Assembly: GCA_903874895.1 (NCBI GenBank) | Contig: CAIQUG010000237.1 | Location: 1-33,942, forward strand | Reading direction: 5' to 3' | Origin: an uncultured Caulobacterales bacterium | Lineage (GTDB): Bacteria > Pseudomonadota > Alphaproteobacteria > Caulobacterales > Caulobacteraceae | DNA: 33,942 bases | Shown: one piece after another, positions 22,733 to 32,716 of the stretch | Layout: each line of letters starts with the position of its first letter | How positions within the stretch are numbered: position 1 is the stretch's first letter | Position numbers and translations under genes: made by a program | The notes under the pieces: generated by a model | The model's input: only the letters and a program-made list of their open reading frames with translations | Database searches by the model: none | Told to the model about the DNA's origin: nothing

Positions 22733-23749
22733 ATGGGCAGCACTATCAGCAGATGGGCCGCAGCGGCAGCTCTGGCGATCTGGCCTCTGGCCTTGAGTCC
22801 GGGCGCGTGGTCGAGCCATGCCGCTCCCGCCCGGTTTGCCGTGATCGACATGCACTTCCATGCTGATCGCCCCGATGCGGAGGGACCCCCGGGGGGGAAG
22901 ATCTGTGCCCCCTATGCCGATTGGGCGCCGCGGGATCCGGGCCGTCCGATCGAGGATTATCTCGACGGGTTCACAGTGCACCCCACCTGTCCGCATCCCC
23001 TCAGCGCGCCCTCGGATCCGGCGGAGCTGCGGGACCGGGGCCTTGCGGCGCTGGCCCGCGACAATGTGCTCGCCCTGGCAGGCGGCGACGCGGACACCGT
23101 CGAGGACTATCGCGCCCATTCGCCGGATCGGATCCTGCCGGCGGCGGGCTTTGGCGGCGGGGACGACTTCCCGTCGCTGGAGTCCTTGCGGCACCTGCAC
23201 GCCGCCGGACATCTGAAGGCGTTGAGCGAGATCACGACCCAGTATGCCGGGATTGCGCCCGACGATCCCCGCCTCGAGCCCTATTATGCCCTGGCCGAGG
23301 CGCTGGACATTCCGGTCGGCCTGCATCTGGGACCCGGCCCGCCGGGGACGGCCTATTTCGCGACCCCGAAGTATACGGCCGCCGCGGGCGATCCCTTCCG
23401 GCTGGAGCCGGTGCTGCTGCGTCATCCCAGGCTTCGGGTCTATGCCATGCACGCGGGGTGGCCCATGGGGGATGCGATGATCGCCATGATGTACGCCCAT
23501 CCCCAGCTCTATGTGGACATCGGGGTCCTCGACTACGCCTATCCCCGGAAGGACTTCTACGCCTATCTCCGCCGGCTGGTGGACGCGGGCTTCGAGCAGC
23601 GCATCCTGTTCGGGTCGGACAACATGGTCTGGCCGGACGCCATCGGCATCGCGATCCGCCGCATCCGCGGGGCACCCTTCCTGACCCCGCACCAGAAGCA
23701 GCTGATCCTGCATGACAATGCGGCGCGCTTTCTTCGCATCCCCGGCTGA
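22733..23749 (+). CDS. exported amidohydrolase-family (TIM-barrel) metal hydrolase
   Basis: A 338-residue member of the amidohydrolase_2 superfamily (the decarboxylase/lactonase branch). It has an export signal (SRWAAAAALAIWPLALSPG, cleavage near SHA-AP). The metal-binding HxH is DMH41FH43; GLHLGPGPPG carries the barrel His, VYAMHAGWPMGD the next His, and LFGSDNMVW the catalytic Asp; the C-terminal helix LILHDNAARFLRI is typical. Export is unusual for the branch but seen in several alphaproteobacteria. The ATG at 22733 follows a GGGGTGG stretch. It lies between a sensor kinase and a TonB-dependent receptor, so may process a compound brought in by that receptor; this is inference. Substrate unknown. 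Confidence 0.85.
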   Translation: MGSTISRWAAAAALAIWPLALSPGAWSSHAAPARFAVIDMHFHADRPDAEGPPGGKICAPYADWAPRDPGRPIEDYLDGFTVHPTCPHPLSAPSDPAELRDRGLAALARDNVLALAGGDADTVEDYRAHSPDRILPAAGFGGGDDFPSLESLRHLHAAGHLKALSEITTQYAGIAPDDPRLEPYYALAEALDIPVGLHLGPGPPGTAYFATPKYTAAAGDPFRLEPVLLRHPRLRVYAMHAGWPMGDAMIAMMYAHPQLYVDIGVLDYAYPRKDFYAYLRRLVDAGFEQRILFGSDNMVWPDAIGIAIRRIRGAPFLTPHQKQLILHDNAARFLRIPG

Positions 23750-24072
23750 CGGACCGTTGCTGCAGGGCTCTGCGGGTTTGACGGCCCGGGGCAAAGGGCC
23801 CTGAGGGCGAGCCGGATGACCAACATGCGCGCAATCCGCCGACCGGTCTGTGCAAATCGGTGGCGAATATCCCGCCTGCCGGCAAATCTTAAAACTTCAG
23901 TGACGGTGACGCTTGTCGCGGACGGAAGACAGCCGGACAGTCCACCCTTAGCGAGGCGCGGGAAGTTGTCGCAGGTCGTCAGTGACGGTCGCGGTAGTCC
24001 TTGAAGACTTCGCAAGGCGGAATGAGACGCAGGATCGGCCCATCAGATTTTTGGACCGGGGGATACCTGAAT
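23750..24072 (+). other. 323-bp leader region of the TonB-dependent receptor
   Basis: No credible gene lies here; a 62-codon frame at 23816 has random composition. An 11-bp direct repeat TCAGTGACGGT occurs at 23897-23907 and 23979-23989, 82 bp apart. GGGCCC-type inverted segments around 23783-23802 might end transcription of the amidohydrolase gene. A less GC-rich patch (AAATCTTAAAACTTC near 23884-23898) is a possible promoter zone, but no clear -35/-10 pair is present. Confidence 0.5.
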
Positions 24073-26562
24073 ATGCGTGCTCTTCTCACTGGAACCAGCG
24101 TTGTCGCGCTGTTGAGTTCCTTTGCTGTTGCAACAACTGCGCATGCGGCGGCGGCGCCCGCGCCTGAAGCCACCAATGTCGAGGCGGTCATCGTCACCGG
24201 CACGCGGACAACGGGTCTGAAGGCGGCCGACAGTGCTGCCCCGATCGAGGTGCTGGGCTCGGACGTGCTGAAGCGCGTCGGCCAGCCGGACCTGATCCAG
24301 AGCCTCGCGCAGAACGTTCCGTCCTTCACCGCCGAGGCGCTGGGGGGTGATACGGCGAATCTCACTCTTTCGGCCCGCCTTCGCGGGATCAGCCCCAATG
24401 ACACCCTGGTCCTGGTGGACGGCAAGCGCCGCCACGCCAGTGCCAACCTGCACGTGCTGGGCGGACCGTACCAGGGTGCGGCCACGGCGGACATCGGCCT
24501 GATCCCGGTTGCGGGCATCGACCATGTGGAAGTGCTGCTGGACGGCGCGGCCGCCCAGTACGGCACCGACGCCATCGCGGGCGTCGTGAACATCATCCTG
24601 AAGAAGAACTCCAGCGGTGGAACGGCGTCGGTCACGGGTGGCCAGTATTACAAGGGCGACGGCGAGACCGCTGCGGCGTCGATCAATGCGGGCTTTGCCC
24701 TGGGCGACAAGGGTTTCCTGAACGTCACAGCCGAGCAGCGCTACCACGACTTCAGCCAGCGCGGCGGAGCGGACAAGCGGGTGTTCAAGTACGACGGAAC
24801 GCCGCAAACGGTGCCCTATTCGACGGTGGGCCTGCCGAACGGACCCAAGGTGAACCACATCGTGGGCGATGCCATGTCGCGGACCTCCACCCTGTTCTTC
24901 AACGGCGGCTATGACATCTCGCCGGAACTGTCCCTCTACAGCTTCGGCAGCTACAGCCACCGTTCGGCGCAAGCCTATGAAAACTACCGGGTCCCCAGCA
25001 AGGTGATCGCATCGACGGTCCTGGGCGTGGCGGGCTCCTACACGGCACCCGGCGAACTGATCTTCTCCAGCAAGGGCTTCAACCCGAAGGAGGCCCTGAC
25101 CGAGGACGACTACGCGCTGACCGTCGGCGGCAAGGGTGTGATCGCGGGATGGAACTGGGACCTCAGCTCCACCTACGGCAGCGACGAGAACCAGATCTAC
25201 ACGCTGAACTCTGCCAACCGGGCCTTGTTCATCGACACCCACTTCACCCCGACCAACTTCCATGACGGGGCCTTCACCTCGACGCAATGGACCAACAACC
25301 TGGGCCTGTCCAAGGGCTTTGAGGTGGGTCTGGCGACGCCATTGAACGTGGCCTTCGGTGCGGAAGCCCGCCGGGAGACCTATGGCATCGCTTCCGGTGA
25401 TGCCGCCTCCATCTACAAGGAGGGCGGCCAGTCCTATCCGGGCTTCCAGCCGACAGACGCGGGCACCCACAGCCGGACCAACACGGCCGGCTACCTGGAC
25501 CTCGCGGTCTCTCCGGTGAAGGCCTGGTCGCTGGACGGGGCCGTGCGCTTCGAGCACTTCAGCGACTTCGGTGACACCACCGTCGGCAAGCTGACGTCTC
25601 GCTACGACTTCTCTCCGGCGATCGCTTTGCGGGGTACGGTGTCCACGGGCTTCCGCGCCCCGACGCTGGCCGAGGAGTTCTACTCCGCCACCAACGTCTC
25701 TCCGACGTCCGCGGTCGTTCAGCTTCCGGCCAACTCTGCCTCCGCCAAGCTGCTGGGCTTCCAGAACCTGAAGCCCGAGAAGTCCGACAACTACAGCTTC
25801 GGCCTCGTCCTGCATCCGATCCCGAAACTGTCGATCACCGTCGACGCCTACGAGATCAAGATCCGTGACCGCATCGTCGGGACCGGGACGATCTGCGGCA
25901 GCGGCTGTACCTTCAACTCACCGGCGGTACTGACGGCCATCGCCGCGCACGGCAACGTGCTCGACCCGACCGTTACCTACACCGGCGTCAGCATCTTCAC
26001 CAATGGTGCGGACACCAAGACCACCGGTGCGGAGTTCACGGCCAACTACGCCTCGGACTTCGGTGATCTGGGCCATGTGGACTGGTCGGTCTCTGCCAAC
26101 TTCAACACCACCAAGCTGACGAAGGTGGCCGCGACCCCGACGCCGGTGCTGCCGCAGTCCCTGTTCGACGCGACGGCCAAGAGCTACCTGACCACGGCCT
26201 CTCCCAAGCAGAAGATCGCCTTCGGTGCCTTCTGGACCAAGGACAAGTGGTCGGTGAACCTGAAGGAGACGATCTACGGCAAGACCTCGGTCCTCGTCTC
26301 TCCGAGCAACGGTACCTACTATCCGGAAACGGTGGGCGTGACCGGCATCACGGATCTCGAAATCGCCTATCAGCTGCTCTCGCAGGTGAAGATTTCCATC
26401 GGTGCCAACAACCTGTTCGACAAGGCTCCGCCGAACCGGCCCGCCGATCCGACCACCCACGTTCCGCTGGATGGGAGCAACGTGTATGACGCGCCCGTCG
26501 GGGCATCGCCGTTCGGCATCAACGGCGGCTTCTACTACGGTCGCGTGACCTACAGCTTCTAG
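24073..26562 (+). CDS. TonB-dependent outer-membrane receptor
   Basis: An 829-residue outer-membrane transporter. The start at 24073 gives a signal peptide (MRALLTGTSVVALLSSFAVA...AHA) and has GGGGGA 9 bases upstream; the in-frame ATG at 24001 would mask it. The TonB-box region is VEAVIVTGTR. The plug domain (35-180) has DLIQSLAQNVPSF, RLRGISPNDTLVLVDGKRRH, DIGLIPVAGIDHVEVLLDG and AIAGVVNIILKK. The rest is a beta-barrel with GFRAPTLAEEFY, NLKPEKSDNYSFG, and ends in Phe (GRVTYSF) as BAM substrates do. There is no N-terminal secretin/STN domain, so no sigma/FecR signalling. A single CxxxC-like pair (ICGSGCTF) lies in a barrel loop. Substrate cannot be read from sequence; neighbours do not indicate iron specifically. 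Confidence 0.95.
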   Translation: MRALLTGTSVVALLSSFAVATTAHAAAAPAPEATNVEAVIVTGTRTTGLKAADSAAPIEVLGSDVLKRVGQPDLIQSLAQNVPSFTAEALGGDTANLTLSARLRGISPNDTLVLVDGKRRHASANLHVLGGPYQGAATADIGLIPVAGIDHVEVLLDGAAAQYGTDAIAGVVNIILKKNSSGGTASVTGGQYYKGDGETAAASINAGFALGDKGFLNVTAEQRYHDFSQRGGADKRVFKYDGTPQTVPYSTVGLPNGPKVNHIVGDAMSRTSTLFFNGGYDISPELSLYSFGSYSHRSAQAYENYRVPSKVIASTVLGVAGSYTAPGELIFSSKGFNPKEALTEDDYALTVGGKGVIAGWNWDLSSTYGSDENQIYTLNSANRALFIDTHFTPTNFHDGAFTSTQWTNNLGLSKGFEVGLATPLNVAFGAEARRETYGIASGDAASIYKEGGQSYPGFQPTDAGTHSRTNTAGYLDLAVSPVKAWSLDGAVRFEHFSDFGDTTVGKLTSRYDFSPAIALRGTVSTGFRAPTLAEEFYSATNVSPTSAVVQLPANSASAKLLGFQNLKPEKSDNYSFGLVLHPIPKLSITVDAYEIKIRDRIVGTGTICGSGCTFNSPAVLTAIAAHGNVLDPTVTYTGVSIFTNGADTKTTGAEFTANYASDFGDLGHVDWSVSANFNTTKLTKVAATPTPVLPQSLFDATAKSYLTTASPKQKIAFGAFWTKDKWSVNLKETIYGKTSVLVSPSNGTYYPETVGVTGITDLEIAYQLLSQVKISIGANNLFDKAPPNRPADPTTHVPLDGSNVYDAPVGASPFGINGGFYYGRVTYSF

Positions 26563-26626
26563 GTCGGAACCCAGCGGGGCGGGACCGGCGATCGGTTCGG
26601 CCCCGGCTTCGGAAGGGATATGAGGG

Positions 26627-26654
26627 CAGGCGCGGTCGATCTCGGCCGCGCCTG
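26627..26654 (+). terminator. hairpin after the TonB-dependent receptor gene
   Basis: A perfect 9-bp stem CAGGCGCGG/CCGCGCCTG (26627-26635, 26646-26654) with a 10-nt loop lies 64 bp after the receptor stop. It has no direct T-tract, so its strength is unclear, but the position suits a transcript end. Confidence 0.5.
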
Positions 26655-26702
26655 TCCGCTGTCTGCCTCTGGGCAAGCGGTCAGGCAGCGGGGGGCAGGG
26701 GC

Positions 26703-26810
26703 TCAAATATTCATTTCGATCTGTCTTGTTATTGTATTCTTAATCACGAATTGAATTTAGTTTTAGTGCTCTTGACCTGAATTTTAATCAATTTCTGCGA
26801 TGCTCTTCAC
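26703..26810 (+). promoter_or_regulatory. AT-rich promoter region of the GGDEF-EAL gene
   Basis: About 100 bp with far more A and T than the rest of the window (for example TATTCTTAATCACGAATTG and GAATTTTAATCAATTTC). It contains AATTGA and TCAATT in opposite orientation and a TTGACC -35-like box at 26772-26777; several weak -10 candidates exist. It may be a strong or silencer-bound promoter for the GGDEF-EAL gene starting at 26829. Confidence 0.45.
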
Positions 26811-26828
26811 TGTTGTCAGGGTGGAGCC

Positions 26829-28976
26829 ATGCAGATCAGGGACCTTTGCAGCCCCGTGCCGGCGATCCGCTCGGATGTGACGGGAGACGCCGTCTATCAG
26901 CGGTTCGAGGCCGAGCCGGACGTGATGCTGATCGCGGTGGTGGACGCCGATCATCGGCCGATCGGGCTCGTCGAGCGCAATGCCTTCCTCCTGCGCATGG
27001 CGCGGGCCTATGGTCGGGCCCTGTTTGCCCACCGCCCCATTTCCCTGCTGATGGATCCCAAGCCCCTGATCGTGGCGGGAGAGACCCTGGCTTCGGACTT
27101 CACCGCCGACGTGATGAGCAGTCGGCCGGCGGACCTGCTGTCCGGCTTCATTGTCGTGGAACGGGATGGCGTCTATGCCGGTGTCGGTGCCCTCCTCGAT
27201 CTGCTCCGGGCCGCCAGCGAGGAGCGCAGCCGGTTTGCCTCGGACATGTTCGATCTGGCCCGGAGCCTGGAGACAGCGCGGGCGCAGGCGGACCACAACC
27301 GGATCTTCACCGAGGCCGTGATCGAGCACATTCCCTCCATGGTCTGGGTGAAGTCCATCCAGGACGGCCGATACGTGATGCTGAACCGGGCGGGTGAGGC
27401 CATCCTGGGCGTGGCGCGGGATGCCTTCATCGGTCAGACCTCCAGCGACTTTTTCCCCGGCGCGGTGGCGGACTCCCTGCGGGAGGAGGACCGCCGACTG
27501 GCGACGAATGGCGGTGTGGTGGACTTCGAGATGCTGCCCTATCTCCGGGGGGGGGAGGACCAGCGCCTGCTGCACCTGAAGAAGATCGCCATCTGTGACG
27601 GGGAGGGGCATCCGGAATATATCCTGGGCGTCGGGGAGGACATTACCGACCGCCGCCAGGCCGAAGCGCGGATCGAGCGGATGGCCCACTTCGACTCCCT
27701 GACCGACCTGCCCAACCGGGTGCTGTTCGGCAGCCATCTCGAAGCCACCCTCGACCAGGCGGCCCGGCGCCGGGAACGGGCGGCGGTGCTTGTGATCGAC
27801 CTCGACCGGTTCAAGCTGGTCAACGACACGCTGGGTCATGCCGCCGGCGACGCGCTTCTGACGGAGGTCGCGCAACGGATGCGCGCCTGCATCGGCCCCC
27901 GGGACATGCTGGCCCGTCTGGGTGGGGACGAGTTCGCCATCATCCAGGCGGGCCTGGCCCAGCCGACGGAGACGAGGGCGCTGGCGGCGCGGGTCGTCGC
28001 GGCCCTGACCGAGCCCTTCGATCTGGGCGGGCACGAGGCGCGGATCGGGGCCAGCATCGGGGTCGCCGTCTATCCGGAGGACGCCGCCGCAGGGCATGAG
28101 CTGCTCAAGAAGGCCGATATCGCCCTCTACCGGGTCAAGTCCGAGGGACGTGGCGCCTACCGGTTCTTCGAGCGGGACATGGATGACCGCATCCAGGCGC
28201 AACGGGCTGTCGAGATCGACCTGCGCGAGGCCATGCGCAAGGGGGAGCTGGCGGCTCACTTCCAGCCGCTGTTCGACATCGCCCGGCGGCGCATCGTGGG
28301 CTTCGAGGCGCTGATGCGCTGGCCGCACCCGACCCGCGGCTGGGTGCCTCCGGCGGAGTTCATTCCCATTGCCGAGGATCTGGGCCTGATCCGCCCCCTG
28401 GGGGAATGGATGCTGAACGAAAGCTGCCGGATGGCCGCACAGTGGCCCGAGCCGGCGACGGTCGCGGTGAATATCTCACCCCTGCAGATGCACATGGCGG
28501 GCTTTGTGGCGGACGTCACCCGGGCGCTGGCCCATTCCGGTCTGGCCCCGGGCCGGCTGGAACTGGAGATCACCGAGTCGGTGGTGCTGGACAATGATCC
28601 GGCGATCCTGCGGCATCTGCATCAACTGCGGGAGATGGGGGTGCGCATCTCCCTTGATGATTTCGGCACGGGCTATGCATCCCTGGCCTATCTCCGTCGC
28701 CTTCCGCTGGACAAGATCAAGATCGACCAGAGCTTCATCCGCGGGCTTCCGGATGCGCCCGACGCCATGGCCATTGTGCGCGCGGTGGCCCGTCTGGCGG
28801 GGGATCTCGGCATGGTGACCACGGCGGAGGGGGTGGAAACCGAAGCCCAGCTGGACGTCCTGGCGCAATTGGGCTGCACGCAGGCGCAGGGCTTCCTGAT
28901 CGGTCACGCCGACGCCGATCCGGTGCGACATCTGCGCGCCCAGGGGCCTCGGCAGGCCGGGGGTATCAACGGCTAG
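26829..28976 (+). CDS. CBS-PAS-GGDEF-EAL cyclic-di-GMP turnover protein
   Basis: A 715-residue cytoplasmic protein. Residues 1-130 look like a pair of CBS-type modules (MLIAVVDADHRPIGLVERNAFLLRMA; DLLSGFIVVERDGVYAGVGALLDLL). A PAS domain follows (about 155-280, with YVMLNRAGEAILGV and ILGVGEDITDRRQAE). The diguanylate cyclase core FDSLTDLPNR...GGDEF (365-369) is intact; the RxxD inhibitory site is absent (GPRD at that place). The EAL domain has E493AL, NISPLQM, ELEITESVVL, DDFGTGYASL, KIDQSF and AEGVET, so phosphodiesterase residues are complete. No membrane segment. It may be bifunctional; net direction cannot be decided. AGGG upstream of ATG 26829 supports the start. Confidence 0.94.
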   Translation: MQIRDLCSPVPAIRSDVTGDAVYQRFEAEPDVMLIAVVDADHRPIGLVERNAFLLRMARAYGRALFAHRPISLLMDPKPLIVAGETLASDFTADVMSSRPADLLSGFIVVERDGVYAGVGALLDLLRAASEERSRFASDMFDLARSLETARAQADHNRIFTEAVIEHIPSMVWVKSIQDGRYVMLNRAGEAILGVARDAFIGQTSSDFFPGAVADSLREEDRRLATNGGVVDFEMLPYLRGGEDQRLLHLKKIAICDGEGHPEYILGVGEDITDRRQAEARIERMAHFDSLTDLPNRVLFGSHLEATLDQAARRRERAAVLVIDLDRFKLVNDTLGHAAGDALLTEVAQRMRACIGPRDMLARLGGDEFAIIQAGLAQPTETRALAARVVAALTEPFDLGGHEARIGASIGVAVYPEDAAAGHELLKKADIALYRVKSEGRGAYRFFERDMDDRIQAQRAVEIDLREAMRKGELAAHFQPLFDIARRRIVGFEALMRWPHPTRGWVPPAEFIPIAEDLGLIRPLGEWMLNESCRMAAQWPEPATVAVNISPLQMHMAGFVADVTRALAHSGLAPGRLELEITESVVLDNDPAILRHLHQLREMGVRISLDDFGTGYASLAYLRRLPLDKIKIDQSFIRGLPDAPDAMAIVRAVARLAGDLGMVTTAEGVETEAQLDVLAQLGCTQAQGFLIGHADADPVRHLRAQGPRQAGGING

Positions 28977-29018
28977 GTCCGCACCGCGACCAGGCATTCA
29001 GGCGCGAAAGATATTTCC

Positions 29019-29037
29019 CATATTGCGCTGCAATATG
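29019..29037. promoter_or_regulatory. inverted repeat upstream of the bkd operon
   Basis: CATATTGC-GCT-GCAATATG (arms 29019-29026 and 29030-29037) is a perfect 8-bp inverted repeat with a 3-bp centre, 93 bp before the E1 alpha start. Its form (TTGC-N3-GCAA core in an AT-rich patch) suits a dimeric repressor or Lrp-type regulator. The binding protein is not identified here. Confidence 0.55.
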
Positions 29038-29051
29038 AAATGTCGATGTAA

Positions 29052-30374
<1,323 letters not shown>

Positions 30375-30376
30375 GC

Positions 30377-31399
30377 ATGCCCGCCATGAACATGATCCAG
30401 GCCCTGAATTCGGCCCTCGACGTGATGCTGGAACGGGATCCGAAGGTCCTGATCTTCGGTCAGGACGTGGGCTATTTCGGCGGCGTGTTTCGCGTGACCG
30501 ACGGGTTGCAGGCCAGGCATGGCCTGACCCGCTGCTTCGATGCTCCGATCACGGAGGGGGGCATTGTCGGGGCCGCCATCGGCATGGGAGCCTATGGCCT
30601 GCGGCCGGTGGTCGAGATCCAGTTCGCCGACTATATCTATCCGGCCTATGACCAGATCGTGTCGGAGGCGGCCAAGCTGCGCTACCGTTCCGCCGGCCAG
30701 TTCACCGCACCCCTGACCGTCCGCTCCCCCTATGGCGGAGGGATCTTCGGCGGCCAGACCCACAGCCAGAGCCCGGAGAGCCTGTTCACCCACATTGCCG
30801 GGCTGAAGGTGGTGATCCCCTCCAATCCCCATGACGCCAAGGGTCTGCTGATCGCCGCCATCGAGGACGACGATCCGGTGATCTTCCTGGAACCCAAGCG
30901 CATCTACAACGGCCCGTTCGAGGGCTGGCGGGACCGGCCGGTGTCCTCCTGGGCCGGCCATCCGCAGGCGGAGGTTCCCGAGGGGTATTATGCGATCCCG
31001 CTGGGACAGGCCGCCATCGCCCGGGGAGGGGAGGCGGTCACCGTGCTGGCCTACGGGACCATGGTCCACGTGGCGCTGGCCGCCGCGGCCCATTGCGGGA
31101 TCGATGCGGAGGTGATCGACCTGCGCACCCTCGTCCCCCTGGACATCGAGACCATCACCGAAAGCGTGCGCAAGACCGGCCGCTGCGTCATCGTGCACGA
31201 GGCGCCGCTGACCTCCGGCTTCGGGGCGGAGCTGTCGGCCCTGGTGCAGGAGCGCTGCTTCTATCACCTGGAGGCACCGATCGTCCGCGTCACAGGCTGG
31301 GACACCCCCTATCCGCACGCGCTGGAGTGGGACTATTTTCCGGGCCCGGAGCGTGTGGCCGAGGCCCTGCGCCATGCGCTGAGCGGGGAGGCTGTCTGA
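30377..31399 (+). CDS. bkdA2: branched-chain 2-oxoacid dehydrogenase E1 component, beta subunit
   Basis: A 340-residue partner of E1 alpha; together they form the alpha2beta2 decarboxylase. Recognisable: NMIQALNSALDVMLERDP, VLIFGQDVGYFGGVFRVT, the loop FDAPITEGGIVGAAIGMGAYGLRPV, IQFADYIYPAYDQIVSEAAK, and a transketolase C-terminal domain with EVIDLRTLVPLDIETI. The ATG at 30377 is close to a second ATG (30386, MNMIQAL); either is possible. The stop overlaps the E2 start (TGATG), a sign of coupled translation. Confidence 0.95.
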   Translation: MPAMNMIQALNSALDVMLERDPKVLIFGQDVGYFGGVFRVTDGLQARHGLTRCFDAPITEGGIVGAAIGMGAYGLRPVVEIQFADYIYPAYDQIVSEAAKLRYRSAGQFTAPLTVRSPYGGGIFGGQTHSQSPESLFTHIAGLKVVIPSNPHDAKGLLIAAIEDDDPVIFLEPKRIYNGPFEGWRDRPVSSWAGHPQAEVPEGYYAIPLGQAAIARGGEAVTVLAYGTMVHVALAAAAHCGIDAEVIDLRTLVPLDIETITESVRKTGRCVIVHEAPLTSGFGAELSALVQERCFYHLEAPIVRVTGWDTPYPHALEWDYFPGPERVAEALRHALSGEAV

Positions 31400-32706
31400 T
31401 GGCCCGTTTCGTGTTCCGCCTGCCCGACGTGGGCGAAGGCACCGCCGAGGCGGAGATCGTCGCCTGGCACGTGAAGCCCGGCGAGGCCGTGGCCGAGGAC
31501 CAGCCCCTGGTCGACGTCATGACCGACAAGGCCACGGTGGAGATCACCTCCCCCACCGCCGGCGTAGTAGCGGTGCTGCATGGCCAGCCCGGTGATATGG
31601 CCCCGGTGGGGGGCGCGCTGGTGGAGCTGGACACGGAGGGCGAGGCCGGGACGACCGCTTCAGCCCCGCCTGCGCCGGTCGTCGCGCCGGCTCCCCCGCC
31701 GCCACCTCGCGCCGAGCCGGCCCCGCCGCCGACCCCGCGGCCCGACCCGGTGCGCATGCATTCCCGCACGCCGCCGCCCCCGGACTTCGCCACGGGTGCG
31801 GCACCGGTGCCCGTCCGTCGGGAGGGGGAGCGGCCGCTGGCCTCCCCCGCCGTCCGCCGTCGGGCCCGGGAGCTGGGCATCGACCTGCGCCGGGTGGCGG
31901 GCTCGGGCCCCGCCGGGCGCATCGACCCCCACGATCTCGTCAACTACCAGGTCGCCGGGGCCCAGCCGGTCGGCCCTGCCGCCGCGCCGACCGGGGGTGC
32001 CCCGCGGGACGGCGTCAAGGACATCAAGATCATCGGCCTGCGCCGCAAGATCGCCGAGAAGATGCAGGCGGCCAAGCGGCATATTCCACACATCACCTAT
32101 GTGGAGGAGGTGGACGCCACCGATCTCGAGGCTCTTCGCGCCTATCTGAACGGGGCCCGCCGTCCGGACCAGCCGAAGCTGACCCTGCTGCCCTTCTTCA
32201 TCCGGGCCCTGATCAAGGCCGTGCCGTACCATCCGCAGATCAATGCCCGCTATGACGACGAGGCGGGCGTGCTGACCCAGTACGAGGGCCTGCACGTGGG
32301 CATCGCCACCCAGGGGCCCAATGGCCTTCTGGTCCCGGTGGTCCGCCATGCAGAGGCCCTGGACATCTGGCAGTGCGCGGCGGAGATCGCCCGGGTCACC
32401 CAGGCCGCCCGGGACGGGACAGCCACTCGCGATGAGCTGCAGGGCTCGACGCTCACCGTCACCTCCCTCGGTCCCCTGGGCGGGATCGTGCACACGCCGG
32501 TGATCAACTGGCCGGAAGTGGCGATCATCGGTCCCAACAAGCTGGTGGAGCGACCTGTGGTCAAGGACGGCCAGGTGGTGGTGCGGAAGATGATGAACAT
32601 CTCCTCCTCCTTCGACCACCGGATCATCGACGGGTGGGACGCCGCCAGTTTCATTCAGCGGATCAAGGGTCTGCTGGAAAACCCCGCTGCTTTGTTCGTG
32701 GACTGA
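31399..32706 (+). CDS. bkdB: branched-chain 2-oxoacid dehydrogenase E2 (dihydrolipoyl acyltransferase)
   Basis: A 435-residue E2 core. The lipoyl domain spans residues 1-78 with lipoyl Lys44 in VDVMTDKATVEI. A Pro/Ala-rich swinging linker follows (APAPPPPPRAEPAPPPTP). The subunit-binding domain is at about 145-185 (SPAVRRRARELGIDLRRV, GPAGRIDPHDL). The catalytic domain (210-435) has the NISSSFDHRIIDGWDAASF motif with active-site His and Asp. It has only one lipoyl domain, as usual for E2 of this complex. The ATG at 31399 overlaps the E1 beta stop by one base; the longer open frame to 31093 is a shadow. E3 starts 10 bp after the stop. Confidence 0.95.
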   Translation: MARFVFRLPDVGEGTAEAEIVAWHVKPGEAVAEDQPLVDVMTDKATVEITSPTAGVVAVLHGQPGDMAPVGGALVELDTEGEAGTTASAPPAPVVAPAPPPPPRAEPAPPPTPRPDPVRMHSRTPPPPDFATGAAPVPVRREGERPLASPAVRRRARELGIDLRRVAGSGPAGRIDPHDLVNYQVAGAQPVGPAAAPTGGAPRDGVKDIKIIGLRRKIAEKMQAAKRHIPHITYVEEVDATDLEALRAYLNGARRPDQPKLTLLPFFIRALIKAVPYHPQINARYDDEAGVLTQYEGLHVGIATQGPNGLLVPVVRHAEALDIWQCAAEIARVTQAARDGTATRDELQGSTLTVTSLGPLGGIVHTPVINWPEVAIIGPNKLVERPVVKDGQVVVRKMMNISSSFDHRIIDGWDAASFIQRIKGLLENPAALFVD

Positions 32707-32716
32707 GGACCGCATC

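Noticed and set aside
23897-23989. 11-bp direct repeat TCAGTGACGGT before the TonB-dependent receptor
   Set aside because: Only two copies, 82 bp apart, with no dyad symmetry; recorded in the gap entry but not enough for a site.
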